Shown in pieces: positions 46,201-55,243 of a stretch of 64,000 nucleotides of DNA (position 1 is the first letter of the stretch; each line of letters begins with the position of its first letter). Where the stretch lies: contig NZ_CP017080.1 in the NCBI RefSeq assembly GCF_001645685.2, positions 2,843,051 through 2,907,050 on the forward strand, in the 5' to 3' direction. A program made the position numbers and the translations under genes. Below the pieces are notes generated by a model. It was not told where the DNA came from and did not search any database. It saw nothing but the letters and a program-made list of their open reading frames with translations. The stretch is from Peribacillus muralis. Its GTDB lineage: Bacteria > Bacillota > Bacilli > Bacillales > DSM-1321.

Positions 46201-46704
46201 TTAGTATCCGAAATGCCTAGGTGGACAGCACGGGTTGTGCGGCTTGCCACAAATCAAGTTTTGGGTATAGCATTCATTCACCACGGATTGTGTATGCGGG
46301 AAGTAATGTTTATACGTGTTCACATGTTTGTTGACGGTTGTCGTATGTGATGGATGAACGACAGGAATCACTGTGTTCGATACATTCGTATTGACATATT
46401 GCTTCGTTGGGTTGACTTGTGCTGGAGCCGTTTGGGATGGAAGTGTTTGCGTTGGGCTATATTGCATCGGTGGGGAATAAGCACCCATCACATTGGAGTT
46501 ATTATTGTTGGATACGCCCATAACGTTAGAGTTGTTGTTGTTGGATACGCCCATTACGTTATTATTTGATACACCCATTACGTTATTATTTGATACGCCC
46601 ATAACATTGGCGTTATTGTTATTGGATACGCCCATTACTCCTGGTGCGTTCCCATAAGCTCCCATTACATTGGCGTTATTTCCTCCACAATTACGAAAAT
46701 TCAT
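46201..46704 (-). CDS. cotD: CotD-family spore coat protein with repeat extension
   Basis: Spore inner coat protein of 167 residues. The C-terminal third (IPVVHPSHTTTVNKHVNTYK then HYFPHTQSV) matches B. subtilis CotD (75 residues). The N-terminal half is an extension absent there, built from repeats of VMGVSNNN with N/A/S-rich spacers (residues about 13-74), then a Pro/Gln/Thr linker. The last 20 residues are Cys/Pro/His-rich (CGKPHNPCCPPRH). The gene lies between ypsA and mrfB as in B. subtilis. It should be made in the mother cell late in sporulation. ATG follows GAAAGGGGACGTATTTTAA. Confidence 0.88.
   Translation of the reverse strand: MNFRNCGGNNANVMGAYGNAPGVMGVSNNNNANVMGVSNNNVMGVSNNNVMGVSNNNNSNVMGVSNNNNSNVMGAYSPPMQYSPTQTLPSQTAPAQVNPTKQYVNTNVSNTVIPVVHPSHTTTVNKHVNTYKHYFPHTQSVVNECYTQNLICGKPHNPCCPPRHFGY
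46476..46665 (-). repeat. In-frame tandem repeats in cotD
   Basis: Five copies of a unit coding VMGVSNNN, spaced by 24 to 33 bases, flanked by VMGAY variants. Unit lengths are multiples of three, so changes in copy number keep the frame. Confidence 0.85.
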
Positions 46705-46893
46705 TTAAAATACGTCCCCTTTCGTCTGATAAGTTTAGTCTTACCATTACAGACTATGAAAAAAGGGGGAGACGTGTACTGAGGAAATGACCTATTTATA
46801 CCGAATAGGCATAAAACTCTTGTGACGGACGCCGCATACACATCATATACAGTGGCTAACCCTTAATGCGATTCATTCAGGTTATGCTTTTTC

Positions 46894-46989
46894 TTATAAA
46901 AAGGAGTATAAACTGCCTTTTAGTGATGTAAATAAAACAATCGTTAAACAAAGGACAACAAAAAATAGAAATAAAGTCGTTTTATGCAT
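46894..46989 (-). CDS. Tiny hydrophobic protein, tentative
   Basis: Open frame of 31 codons, almost wholly one transmembrane segment (TTLFLFFVVLCLTIVLFTSL). ATG at 46989 has CGGAGCGGAGAA upstream, a fair ribosome binding site. It lies in the gap between cotD and mrfB. It could be a small sporulation membrane peptide, but length and lack of family recognition keep confidence low. Confidence 0.38.
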   Translation of the reverse strand: MHKTTLFLFFVVLCLTIVLFTSLKGSLYSFL

Positions 46990-47116
46990 TTCTCCGCTCC
47001 GCTTTCAAATTTAATTGATGTCAAGAAGTGAAAGCAGCATCAAGAGGCTTTCACATCCTCAGCTCTTTCCATTTTACACATAATAGTTGAAGGCTACAAT
47101 ATTTGTATTCTTTTTT

Positions 47117-48415
47117 TTACTCACTGATTGGCATCGCTGATTTTCTTGCACCATTGGCAATATCGTTGGATTTTTTTTTCTGTTCGAGCCGGTGAATCCT
47201 TTTTTCCAGCTCGATTTGTTTTCTTTTGGAAGGGAGTCCCAGCTCTTCCCCCTTCATCTCTTGTTGTGCAGCTAAAGAGCATTCGATAGCGTTGGGTATA
47301 TCCTTGAATTGATGCTCATATAATTTTGCACATTCAATACTTGCCGCTATCCTTAACTGTACTTGCCCCTTCAAGGCAACCTCCCTCCAAATTTCCAGCG
47401 CTTCATTGTATTGTTTCTGCTTCTTTTTCTGAAAAGCAAGGGCGTGGCCGGCAATAATCCGGTCTTCTTCGTTTCCAGCTGCCAGTATTTTTTCATAGGC
47501 ATCCACCGATTCTTGTTTCTTCCCCAAGTAATCGAGCCATCGTGCAATTTCCATTGATTCTTCCGTATATCCATCCATTTGGAGAATTTTCCGGGACAAA
47601 TGAATATACAAAGTGATCAATGATAAAACATCCATTTCATTGTGCTTCATGATCCCGAATAAAATTTCCGGATTCTTTCTCTCAACAAAATCAAAATATA
47701 TCATCGGTGCCAAATATCCGGGAATGTCATCCTTCCGATGTACTCCTAGAATATCCGTTTCGACTGCCGACAGCTTCACGCGTTCCAATTTATTTTTCCA
47801 TAGCCTCCTAGAAGCATGGTATAGATCGAAATGTCCGAATTCAGGGAGTTTCGGAACGTGTTCCTTAATCAGGGTATGCCTCGTTTTTAACTGAGGCCAG
47901 TCAAATGACTTCCCATTATAAGTGACGAGCGTTTCGTAATTGATGCTTTCAAGGAAGCTTTGATATAGCGGTATTTCACTTCCTGGCTCTCGCAGGATAT
48001 GCTGCTTGACGACTACCTCTTCGCCTTCAATATAAGCATATCCGAGCAAAAAAATGGTATTGCCCGCACCACCGCCAAGCCCTGTCGTCTCTGTATCGAA
48101 AAAAAAGAGCTCTTCACTTTTCCTACCCTTAGTGGAAAGTGGATGCGAAAGCGGCGTTTGATTCCATTCCTTTACGATCTTTTTCAGTTCGGAAAAGGCA
48201 TATATCCCATGTTCATGATTCAAAGGGTAGCGTACCTCCCTGATGAAACAATAGTCATCATCGAAATGATAAGAAACGGTATCGTCCTCCAACCACTTGT
48301 CGAGATAAGGAATGTCCTTTCCGGTCCCGGCATTTTTAGCAACAGGCAAAGAATGCGTAGCCGGCTCTAGATTCATATGCTTTTTCATCCGGTTTAATTT
48401 ATTTTTTAAAGACAT
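47117..48415 (-). CDS. mrfB: Exonuclease MrfB (YprB)
   Basis: DEDD-family 3'-5' exonuclease of 432 residues. The RNase H-like core begins FFDTETTGLGGGAGNTIFLL (first Asp/Glu), then VTYNGKSFDWPQLKTRH and the final acidic motif KHNEMDVLSLI. TPR-like helices follow (about 285-400). In B. subtilis MrfB works with the helicase MrfA to repair mitomycin C damage independently of UvrABC. ATG at 48415 follows AAAGGGGTGTTGTTC. It lies 40 bases after mrfA in one operon. Confidence 0.93.
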   Translation of the reverse strand: MSLKNKLNRMKKHMNLEPATHSLPVAKNAGTGKDIPYLDKWLEDDTVSYHFDDDYCFIREVRYPLNHEHGIYAFSELKKIVKEWNQTPLSHPLSTKGRKSEELFFFDTETTGLGGGAGNTIFLLGYAYIEGEEVVVKQHILREPGSEIPLYQSFLESINYETLVTYNGKSFDWPQLKTRHTLIKEHVPKLPEFGHFDLYHASRRLWKNKLERVKLSAVETDILGVHRKDDIPGYLAPMIYFDFVERKNPEILFGIMKHNEMDVLSLITLYIHLSRKILQMDGYTEESMEIARWLDYLGKKQESVDAYEKILAAGNEEDRIIAGHALAFQKKKQKQYNEALEIWREVALKGQVQLRIAASIECAKLYEHQFKDIPNAIECSLAAQQEMKGEELGLPSKRKQIELEKRIHRLEQKKKSNDIANGARKSAMPISE

Positions 48416-48455
48416 GAACAACACCCCTTTTTTCCAATATCAGCACTCTAGCACT

Positions 48456-50735
48456 CTATGATCGTTTTTCCTTACAAAATTGCCCTAATAACCTTTTGGC
48501 ATCACTTTTGGCTGTCATGGCAGCGGATTCCGTTCCAATACAGGAAGGGCAGCCGCTTTCACACGTACAATTTTCAATCATTGATATCGTTTCTTGGAGA
48601 ATCAGCTCAGAATTCTCATATACTTTATCACTTAAGCCTATCCCCCCTGGATAACTATCATAGATAAAAATCGTCGGTTTCTCATTATGCGCCGCCTTAA
48701 CCTGGGGATACACATGGATATCATGAGGATCGCACATAACATATAGCGGAATTATGCAATTAAGTGCATGGGAGGCACCTATCATGCCTTGCTCGATGCG
48801 ATTTTCGTCCCATTCAAATATATCAGGCTCCGTTGATAGCATCGCGGAACTTGTATGTAATTCCATTTCAGGCAAAGTGATAGGACCTGATCCAATGTTT
48901 TCGTGCGTTTCAAATTTGATTTTTTTGAAGATCGTCGGCATCGCCCGGATGGCTACGTCACCAAAGGCCGCAGAAGTGGAAGCGAAGATCCGCTGTTTAT
49001 CCACTTCCAATACAGACAGCTGCACAGCCAGGTTAGCATCCGTATAATAATCCACATTCACTTCACGCACAAAAGCTTTCTTTTCTTCCCAATCCAGTTT
49101 TTCCACTTGGAATTGGGTGCCCTGATGCAAATAGATGGCTTCGTCGTGAAGAAGAGTCATCGCACTGAACGTATCCATCTCTCCTATGACCTTATTGCCC
49201 GGGGCATTGGTTTGATCGATAATTACGACATTCTCCTGGGCTGCTGAGCGAAGGCTTATATTGCTTGCAGGAAATGCATCGTTCATCCAATGCCATTTAT
49301 CGCCATTCTGATGCAAGACCCTTTCTTCGGTAAGGAACTCCAGCACGTCCATGATTTCTGCCTTTCCAAACGTATCCCCTTTTTTAAACGGGAGCTCATA
49401 TGCGGCACACTTGACATGATCAACCAAGATCAGAAGATTATCCGGATTGATTCTTGCCGTTTCTGGATTTCTGTTAAAGAAATAATCAGGGTGCTGTACA
49501 ATATATTGATCAAGGGCGCTGGAGCTGCCAACCATGATGATCAGTGCTTCACCATGCCTTCTTCCCGCTCGGCCGGCCTGTTGCCAGGCACTTGATATTG
49601 AACCAGGGTAACCGGTCATGATGCAAACTTGAAGCTGGCCGATATCGACTCCCAGCTCCAGTGCATTTGTTGATATCACTCCATAAATGGAGCCATCCCT
49701 CAAGCCTTGTTCAATTTCTCTACGCTGCGTCGGAAGGTAGCCGCCACGGTAGCCCCTGATCGATTTTGGCCCGAGCTGCTTTGATACAAGTTCCTGCAAA
49801 TACGACAATAATATCTCTACACGAACCCTGCTCCTGGCGAAAACGATCGTTTGAATTTTATTTTTCAAAAACTCGTTTGCCAGCCTCCTGACCTCCAAAA
49901 CCGCACTTCTTCGAATATTCAGCGGTTTATTGACGACTGGTGGATTGTAAAAAACAAAGTGTTTTTTCCCACTAGGCGCCCCGTTATTATTGACGAGGAC
50001 CATGGGGGTTTCCGTAAGCTCCGTGGCCAACTCTTTAGGATTGTTGATGGTAGCGGATGTACACACGAATACGGGATCACTTCCATAAAACCGGCAAATT
50101 CTTTTTAACCTTCTAATGACATTTGCCGTATGACTTCCGAAGACGCCCCGGTATATATGAAGCTCATCAATGATTACATACTTAAGGTTTTCAAAAAGAG
50201 AGACCCATTTCGTATGATGCGGCAGGATTCCAGAATGAAGCATATCTGGATTGGTGATAACGATATGCCCAGCCTGACGGATTTTCTGTCTAATGTTGGA
50301 GGGTGTGTCTCCATCGTACGTGTAACTATTTATTTGAACTTCCATTTCGTCGATCATTTCGTTCAATTCGCTTTTTTGATCGTAACTAAGCGCTTTGGTA
50401 GGAAAAATATAAAGCGCCCTCGCTTTTTCATCTTCCAGTATTTTTTGAAGGACCGGCAAATTATAGCATAATGTTTTACCGGATGCCGTTGGCGTGACCG
50501 CAACAAGGCTATTGCCGCTTACCGCTGTTTCAAATGCAGTTGCCTGGTGGGTATACAGCCCATCGATTCCTCTTTTGTACAATGCCTGTTTGATTTTTTC
50601 ATCCAACCGTTCCGGAAAAGGAACATGCTTAGCCTCTTTTGCTTCAATTACTTGCCAATGTACAATATTCTCATTAAAATCCTCATTCGTTTTTAAATCA
50701 GAGATAACTTCTTGTAAATCTTTTCTCAATTTCAT
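48456..50735 (-). CDS. mrfA: ATP-dependent helicase MrfA (YprA)
   Basis: Superfamily 2 helicase of 759 residues. Walker A is TPTASGKT near 81-88, motif II is IIDELHIYRG near 190, and motif VI is QQAGRAGRRHG. A C-terminal DUF1998 domain ends with CTCESGCPSCIG, four cysteines that bind zinc in MrfA. It unwinds 3' to 5' and acts in repair of interstrand crosslinks with MrfB. ATG follows TGAGGTGGGTAT. Confidence 0.95.
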   Translation of the reverse strand: MKLRKDLQEVISDLKTNEDFNENIVHWQVIEAKEAKHVPFPERLDEKIKQALYKRGIDGLYTHQATAFETAVSGNSLVAVTPTASGKTLCYNLPVLQKILEDEKARALYIFPTKALSYDQKSELNEMIDEMEVQINSYTYDGDTPSNIRQKIRQAGHIVITNPDMLHSGILPHHTKWVSLFENLKYVIIDELHIYRGVFGSHTANVIRRLKRICRFYGSDPVFVCTSATINNPKELATELTETPMVLVNNNGAPSGKKHFVFYNPPVVNKPLNIRRSAVLEVRRLANEFLKNKIQTIVFARSRVRVEILLSYLQELVSKQLGPKSIRGYRGGYLPTQRREIEQGLRDGSIYGVISTNALELGVDIGQLQVCIMTGYPGSISSAWQQAGRAGRRHGEALIIMVGSSSALDQYIVQHPDYFFNRNPETARINPDNLLILVDHVKCAAYELPFKKGDTFGKAEIMDVLEFLTEERVLHQNGDKWHWMNDAFPASNISLRSAAQENVVIIDQTNAPGNKVIGEMDTFSAMTLLHDEAIYLHQGTQFQVEKLDWEEKKAFVREVNVDYYTDANLAVQLSVLEVDKQRIFASTSAAFGDVAIRAMPTIFKKIKFETHENIGSGPITLPEMELHTSSAMLSTEPDIFEWDENRIEQGMIGASHALNCIIPLYVMCDPHDIHVYPQVKAAHNEKPTIFIYDSYPGGIGLSDKVYENSELILQETISMIENCTCESGCPSCIGTESAAMTAKSDAKRLLGQFCKEKRS

Positions 50736-50807
50736 ATACCCACCTCATATCCCTATTCTACTGAATGAACGTTCTATGCAAAAGGGAAACTATTTCCTTT
50801 TCAAAAA

Positions 50808-50845
50808 AAAAAGCAGGAAACGGCAACATCCCGTCTCCTGCTTTA
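50808..50845 (-). terminator. Terminator of alpha/beta hydrolase gene
   Basis: AGCAGGAAACGG pairs with CCGTCTCCTGCT (one mismatch) and the minus strand continues into a run of ten T, just past the hydrolase stop and before mrfA. Confidence 0.82.
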
Positions 50846-50857
50846 ATCTATAGTGTG

Positions 50858-51622
50858 TTAATTCGTATCGACAAACTGCCTGATCTCTTCGACCAATCTC
50901 CTTGGAGATTCTTGCATACTCATGTGGCCGCAACCTTCAAGGGTAATTTCCTGAATATGGTTACCTTTTACGGAAAAAGTTTTTTCTGCAGGTATGACCT
51001 TATCATGTTCACCTGCAATTAAAAGGACAGGCAGCTTCGTTGTTTTTAGTACATGATTTCTGTCCACTCTATTCCTCATCGCATGTAATGAGCCAATCGC
51101 TCCACTTTCACTTGTTTTGTATCCGATTTCCTTCATTGGTTCTATGCGAGTGTCATCTGAATGGGCGAAAAGCTTAGGCACAAGCCCATCAATGAAATCA
51201 GGTACCCCCTTCGCTTCGATGGTTTCAATGGATTTTAAACGACCTTCCTTACCCGCTTCATCATCAGGCAAGGCGGTGGAATGAACCAGTGAAAAACCAG
51301 ACAATTTCCCAGGAAACCTATCAGCAAACGCCAAAGTAATATAGCCGCCGAGAGAATGTCCAAACATATAAACCTGATCGATTTCCAGCTCTTCCAGCAC
51401 CGATGCGACATCATTTGCCATATCTTCGATTGAAAAAGATGCATCAATCGGTTCACTTTCACCGTGTCCCCGTAAATCGACAGCCACTATGCGGTATTCA
51501 TCTTTTAATTTTGAGACGATATCATTCCAGTATTCAAGGCTTCCGCAAAAACCATGGATAAATAGCAACGTTTTATTTCCCTTCCCCGTATCTATGTAAG
51601 AAAGCTTGCTACTTTCTGTCAT
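50858..51622 (-). CDS. Alpha/beta hydrolase
   Basis: Cytoplasmic serine hydrolase of 254 residues. The oxyanion HGFCGS, nucleophile elbow FGHSLGGY and catalytic His in EGCGHMSMQESP are in place; the acid is likely the Asp in AGEHDKVIP. Substrate unknown: esterase, lactonase or C-C hydrolase are all possible. ATG follows AATGAGGGATTAAT. It is a single gene closed by a strong terminator. Confidence 0.88.
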   Translation of the reverse strand: MTESSKLSYIDTGKGNKTLLFIHGFCGSLEYWNDIVSKLKDEYRIVAVDLRGHGESEPIDASFSIEDMANDVASVLEELEIDQVYMFGHSLGGYITLAFADRFPGKLSGFSLVHSTALPDDEAGKEGRLKSIETIEAKGVPDFIDGLVPKLFAHSDDTRIEPMKEIGYKTSESGAIGSLHAMRNRVDRNHVLKTTKLPVLLIAGEHDKVIPAEKTFSVKGNHIQEITLEGCGHMSMQESPRRLVEEIRQFVDTN

Positions 51623-51759
51623 ATTAATCCCTCATTTCCGATTATATTCATCCATAATGTTATTCCCCGTAGCTCCCCTTCTAAAACCTTCGTGCATTCA
51701 CAAATCTTCAGGCTTCACATAGCCTATAGGCAAAGGAATTTTTAGAAAGGAGCACCGTG

Positions 51760-52221
51760 ATGACCTCTTCTGAAAAAAACAATAATAGGACTCGAAGCGA
51801 ACCGTTTACTCATTTCATCAATAAAATGGATCGGCTGTTTTCAGAAAGACCTCCTAAAGGCATGCTGCAATCTTTGGATGAATTCTTTGGTTCCACTAAA
51901 GAACGCGGCTTTCCGGTTGATATACAAGAATCAAATTCGGAATATATCCTGACAGCTACCCTGCCTGGCATCGCACGCAACCAAATATCGATTGATGTGC
52001 TGACACAGGCAGTGACCATATCGGCGAGGCAGCCCGAAAAACCGCATAAACAGCATGGCCCTCATGGCATGTTTCAAAAGGATGGCACTACAGGGAGCAT
52101 GTCACGCACCATAACCTTTCAAAAACCAATTGATGATGCACATGTGACTGCACGCCATCGCGATGGCATCCTTACACTGCACCTGCCCAAAATTAGAGGA
52201 AATCGAATTGAAATCAATTAG
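51760..52221 (+). CDS. Small heat shock protein, Hsp20 family
   Basis: Alpha-crystallin domain chaperone of 153 residues. The domain runs from about 48 (FPVDIQESNSEYILTATLPG) to the end, where DGILTLHLPKI marks the last strands. An ATP-independent holdase is expected. The I-x-I/V C-terminal motif appears as NRIEIN. ATG at 51760 has AAAGGAG 7 bases upstream. Related spore/heat proteins exist in Bacillus, but the exact paralogue is unclear. Confidence 0.86.
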   Translation: MTSSEKNNNRTRSEPFTHFINKMDRLFSERPPKGMLQSLDEFFGSTKERGFPVDIQESNSEYILTATLPGIARNQISIDVLTQAVTISARQPEKPHKQHGPHGMFQKDGTTGSMSRTITFQKPIDDAHVTARHRDGILTLHLPKIRGNRIEIN

Positions 52222-52229
52222 GCAAAATT

Positions 52230-52279
52230 AAAAGCAGACTTAGAAAAGTGGCTGGGTCACTTGTAAGTCTGCCTTTTTT
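52230..52279 (+). terminator. Terminator after Hsp20 gene
   Basis: GCAGACTTA pairs with TAAGTCTGC across a 24-base loop and is followed by TTTTTTT. Confidence 0.78.
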
Positions 52280-52289
52280 TTATTTATCA

Positions 52290-53003
52290 TTAAACTTTAA
52301 AGAAGCCCCCTACCCCTTTGACCATTGAAGAAACTTGAGAAACCGTATTCATCATTTGTCCAGCTGTATTCATCATCTTCGTTATATCCATGGAGCCATC
52401 TTGGGTTTTGAATTGGTTCATCACCGATTTGATGCCTGATGGCTGAGGCTTTTGCATGAACTGCTGTTTCGGATAAGGGTTATGGGCCTGCTGTTGTCCA
52501 ATAGGTGGCCTTTTGGCTGGCAACAGTGGGTTGTCGAAAGGGCTGAACGCTTGCTGCTGCGGATACTGATTGTACTGATTCGATTGCATGTGTGGCATGT
52601 AATGCATTTGCGGCATTTGCTGCGTTGGCTGCATTTGCGGTGTCGGCTGCATTTGCGGTGTCAGCTGCATTTGCGGTGTCGGCTGCATTTGCTGCGTTGG
52701 CTGCATTTGCGGTGTCGGGGACATCGGCTGCATGACACTGTTTCCCGGATGCTGCGCACTTACAGGAATTGTCTGCGGCTGACTTTGTTGAAATGGCTGA
52801 TAGGCACCCTGCTGATAATTATCATGAAATGGCAGCATATAGCCCTCCGAATTTTGCGGATATGAGGGAAAGAAGGTTTCATGATTCTGTTCATTTTGCA
52901 AGGGATACTGCATGTGCTGTTGGTATCCACCCCCGTAGTCCGGCAGTGATTGAGGATACTGTCCTGGATGTGGGGAGAATTGGTTAAAACCGGATCTCAT
53001 CAT
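52290..53003 (-). CDS. yppG: YppG-like protein with Gln/Pro/Met repeats
   Basis: Protein of 237 residues. The C-terminal 50 residues (GIKSVMNQFKTQDGSMDITK then MMNTAGQMMNTVSQVSSMVK) match the YppG family. The rest is Gln/Pro/Tyr-rich and low complexity, with tandem MQPTPQ units at about 95-140. B. subtilis YppG is about half as long. YppG-like proteins resemble spore coat components, but no function is proven. ATG at 53003 lies 11 bases after GGAGG; a TTG two codons earlier is also possible. Confidence 0.8.
   Translation of the reverse strand: MMRSGFNQFSPHPGQYPQSLPDYGGGYQQHMQYPLQNEQNHETFFPSYPQNSEGYMLPFHDNYQQGAYQPFQQSQPQTIPVSAQHPGNSVMQPMSPTPQMQPTQQMQPTPQMQLTPQMQPTPQMQPTQQMPQMHYMPHMQSNQYNQYPQQQAFSPFDNPLLPAKRPPIGQQQAHNPYPKQQFMQKPQPSGIKSVMNQFKTQDGSMDITKMMNTAGQMMNTVSQVSSMVKGVGGFFKV
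52600..52735 (-). repeat. 18-bp tandem repeats in yppG
   Basis: Repeated units of 18 bases (plus strand TGCATTTGCGGTGTCGGC and variants) code MQPTPQ, MQLTPQ and MQPTQQ in the YppG-like protein. Units are in frame. Confidence 0.85.
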
Positions 53004-53082
53004 GCTCAATGAGCCCTCCTCTCTTTTCATTACATCGTTCTGATAATATATGAAAAAAGAGGAAATAAAGTGTAGGTGTTTT

Positions 53083-53451
53083 TTATGATAATATCCGTGC
53101 GATTTCCGCTTTTACATTATGCAAAATAAAGTCGACGGATTGGACATGACTTTTGAATCGCTTATAGCTGGTCTTCGGAAAAAATGCCTGTACGGCTACA
53201 TCGGAAAGGTTATGGGCTGTTTGTTCGATTTGCTCAGGGAACAGATGCTTGAATTCGGTTTCCCTCATCCATTGCTTCATTCCAGCTTCCCACTCGTCGC
53301 ACGCTTCCCTTACCTGATCAGCAAATGGCTTGACTTCAGCATAAAAATCTTTTTCTTTTCCTTCTTCACGAACATCCTCATAGATATCATTCGCTTTTGC
53401 CGTATATGTTATTAATTCTTCTGTCAATCGTTGCAGCTTTTCTTTTTCCAC
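53083..53451 (-). CDS. yppE: YppE-like protein (DUF1798)
   Basis: Small helical protein of 122 residues (LQRLTEELITYTAKANDIYE; EWEAGMKQWMRETEFKHLFP). B. subtilis YppE folds as a four-helix bundle of unknown function. The start is GTG with GGAGGAATCCATT upstream. It sits between the yppG-like and a yppD-position gene, as in B. subtilis. Confidence 0.82.
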   Translation of the reverse strand: MEKEKLQRLTEELITYTAKANDIYEDVREEGKEKDFYAEVKPFADQVREACDEWEAGMKQWMRETEFKHLFPEQIEQTAHNLSDVAVQAFFPKTSYKRFKSHVQSVDFILHNVKAEIARILS

Positions 53452-53516
53452 AATGGATTCCTCCGGAGATTTTTCCCTAAGTATAATCCAGTTCCTGAAA
53501 AAATGAAATTTTGGGC

Positions 53517-53789
53517 TTATATCTGCACTTCAGTCAGAATTTTGGGCTTATTCACCGATTTCTCCGTAATGAAGGAAAAGGAACGGTCATCTGCAGTATT
53601 CACCCAAAAATCCTCGGCTTTCTCTATGGCCTCCTGGGCATCATTCACCAATGTATATTGCTCTGCCCATAGTTTGCACCGTACTGTATTAACAGTTTCC
53701 CCATATGAAAGTTCCAAGCGATCCAGGCTGGTACTGATCTCAGCTATCATCCTCAATATTTCCTCTGTTGCTACACTTTTATTGACCAT
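53517..53789 (-). CDS. Hypothetical protein at the yppD position
   Basis: Helical protein of 90 residues (EEILRMIAEISTSLDRLELS; VNDAQEAIEKAEDFW). ATG at 53789 follows GGGAGGGGTCAGC. Gene order suggests YppD, but I cannot confirm sequence relationship. It lies 65 bases upstream of yppE and is probably co-transcribed with it. Function unknown. Confidence 0.68.
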   Translation of the reverse strand: MVNKSVATEEILRMIAEISTSLDRLELSYGETVNTVRCKLWAEQYTLVNDAQEAIEKAEDFWVNTADDRSFSFITEKSVNKPKILTEVQI

Positions 53790-53975
53790 GCTGACCCCTC
53801 CCATTCTTTACCTGTACTATTCTTTTTTTTATCTTAAAGCCCTTCATGCCTGACAAAACTAGAAGCGAATCGGCAAAGAAAGTGGAATTCACTTAATTTA
53901 TTATGCCCTTCGACAACAATGGCAGAATGAAGATTGGACTTTTAAACAAAAATACATCATATAGGAGGTGATTTC

Positions 53976-54089
53976 ATGCAGTCGAATGACAGCAAAGAGC
54001 AAGAGTACGAAAAACGACAAAAGCCGCCCTCTAAAAAGGCAGGAACCGGCAACCCGAAACTTAGCGGGAAAAACCATCCCTCAACGTAA
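53976..54089 (+). CDS. sspM: Small acid-soluble spore protein M-like
   Basis: Gene of 37 codons behind a near-perfect ribosome binding site (ATAGGAGGTGATTTC). The product is small, very hydrophilic and lysine-rich. Its end, PKLSGKNHPST, resembles the end of B. subtilis SspM (KKLGGPNRPST), and SspM lies in this ypp neighbourhood. SspM is a minor spore protein made in the forespore. A terminator follows at once. Confidence 0.78.
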   Translation: MQSNDSKEQEYEKRQKPPSKKAGTGNPKLSGKNHPST

Positions 54090-54111
54090 CGGATGAAGGT
54101 TAGCACCACGA

Positions 54112-54146
54112 ACAGGGAAGGTTTTATACGCTGCCTTCCCTGTTTA
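54112..54146. terminator. Terminator between sspM and yppC
   Basis: AACAGGGAAGG pairs with CCTTCCCTGTT around a 12-base loop. It lies between convergent genes and may serve both. Confidence 0.82.
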
Positions 54147-54150
54147 CTTT

Positions 54151-55098
54151 CTAATAAATCCAATTCTTGACCATTACGGCTAGGTGAAGCTGTTTCTGCT
54201 TATGGTCATACCATTCGGTCAATTGCGGGTCTTCCTCCCACTCCGGCTCAATGAACCAATCCTTTTTTACTCTCCTGAACATATCCCACTGTTCTGTCTT
54301 CCCTGCTTGATGGGAAATCACCGGATAAACTCTTCGCAGCATCGGAGTTTCATGGAATCTCGGTTCATCCCTATATTGTTCATAATCAAGTCTAGCCCCG
54401 GTCGGCTCCGTTCTATAGGAAAACTCAAGAAATTGCGGAAACAATTCTTCGGAAAACAAGAGGCCGGCCAACCTTTTCCCCAATTTGATCCTTTCATCGA
54501 TATTTCTGAAATGGGAAACGGATGAGCCATAGAGCTTTCCATTGCAGGTGGGGAATAGCACAGTGCTAAAATGCATCCAATCCTGCAGGAAAAATAATAA
54601 AGAATGAAAAACGAAGGATTGTTTTTTGATAACCGGTTTTTCAATGATATTTTGTTCGTTTATTATAAGTGCAGTGACCAGTTTTTCTTTATTCCCGTGT
54701 TTCCAAAAGGCATTCCATGCCTTTGTCATGAATTGAGTAATGAAAAAAAAACGACATAAGTGAAACAAAGGGCGACCATTCCTCGTCGAATAGTGGTAGA
54801 GAAGTAATTGCGGATATGCATCTTGAAATATTCTCCAATTGGCTTCTTCATATGTAAGGAATAAGTGTCGCCTGTACTTAAGGCCCAGCATCCGGGAAAA
54901 CCAAATCCCTTCAAGATCGCACATATTCCAGCCTGCATTCCTGGAGACCATTCCTGCTAAAAAAGACCATTGAATTTCGGGATGTTTTTTAAAAAATTGT
55001 TCATATGCCTTCGTTCTTGATATATTATCTCTATTCGCTCTTGCTGTTTGGACTTTTATGGAATGGAGCAATCGCTTTTCCGTCTTTGACAAATGCAT
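54151..55098 (-). CDS. yppC: YppC-like protein (DUF2515)
   Basis: Protein of 315 residues of the DUF2515 family (DNISRTKAYEQFFKKHPEIQ; FLAGMVSRNAGWNMCDLEG; HLCRFFFITQFMTKAWNAF). It is basic and aromatic-rich with several hydrophobic stretches, but no clear signal peptide. Function unknown; position next to recU agrees with B. subtilis YppC. ATG follows AAGGAAGGGTTGATATCTTAA. Confidence 0.88.
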   Translation of the reverse strand: MHLSKTEKRLLHSIKVQTARANRDNISRTKAYEQFFKKHPEIQWSFLAGMVSRNAGWNMCDLEGIWFSRMLGLKYRRHLFLTYEEANWRIFQDAYPQLLLYHYSTRNGRPLFHLCRFFFITQFMTKAWNAFWKHGNKEKLVTALIINEQNIIEKPVIKKQSFVFHSLLFFLQDWMHFSTVLFPTCNGKLYGSSVSHFRNIDERIKLGKRLAGLLFSEELFPQFLEFSYRTEPTGARLDYEQYRDEPRFHETPMLRRVYPVISHQAGKTEQWDMFRRVKKDWFIEPEWEEDPQLTEWYDHKQKQLHLAVMVKNWIY

Positions 55099-55243
55099 TT
55101 AAGATATCAACCCTTCCTTAAGCGTGTGAATTGTGACATATCATTGTACTTAAACCCTATCGTTCTAAGAAACAATTCTTTTTATTCACATTTTGGATTC
55201 TTTTTTTGCTAATATAGATAAGTGAAAAAAAGGAGGGGTAAAA

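Noticed and set aside
46476..46665. Repeat cluster considered as a non-coding array
   Set aside because: Units are multiples of three and code VMGVSNNN in an intact cotD gene.
52600..52735. Regular repeats that could be taken for a CRISPR array
   Set aside because: They are in-frame coding repeats of 18 bases without unique spacers, inside yppG.
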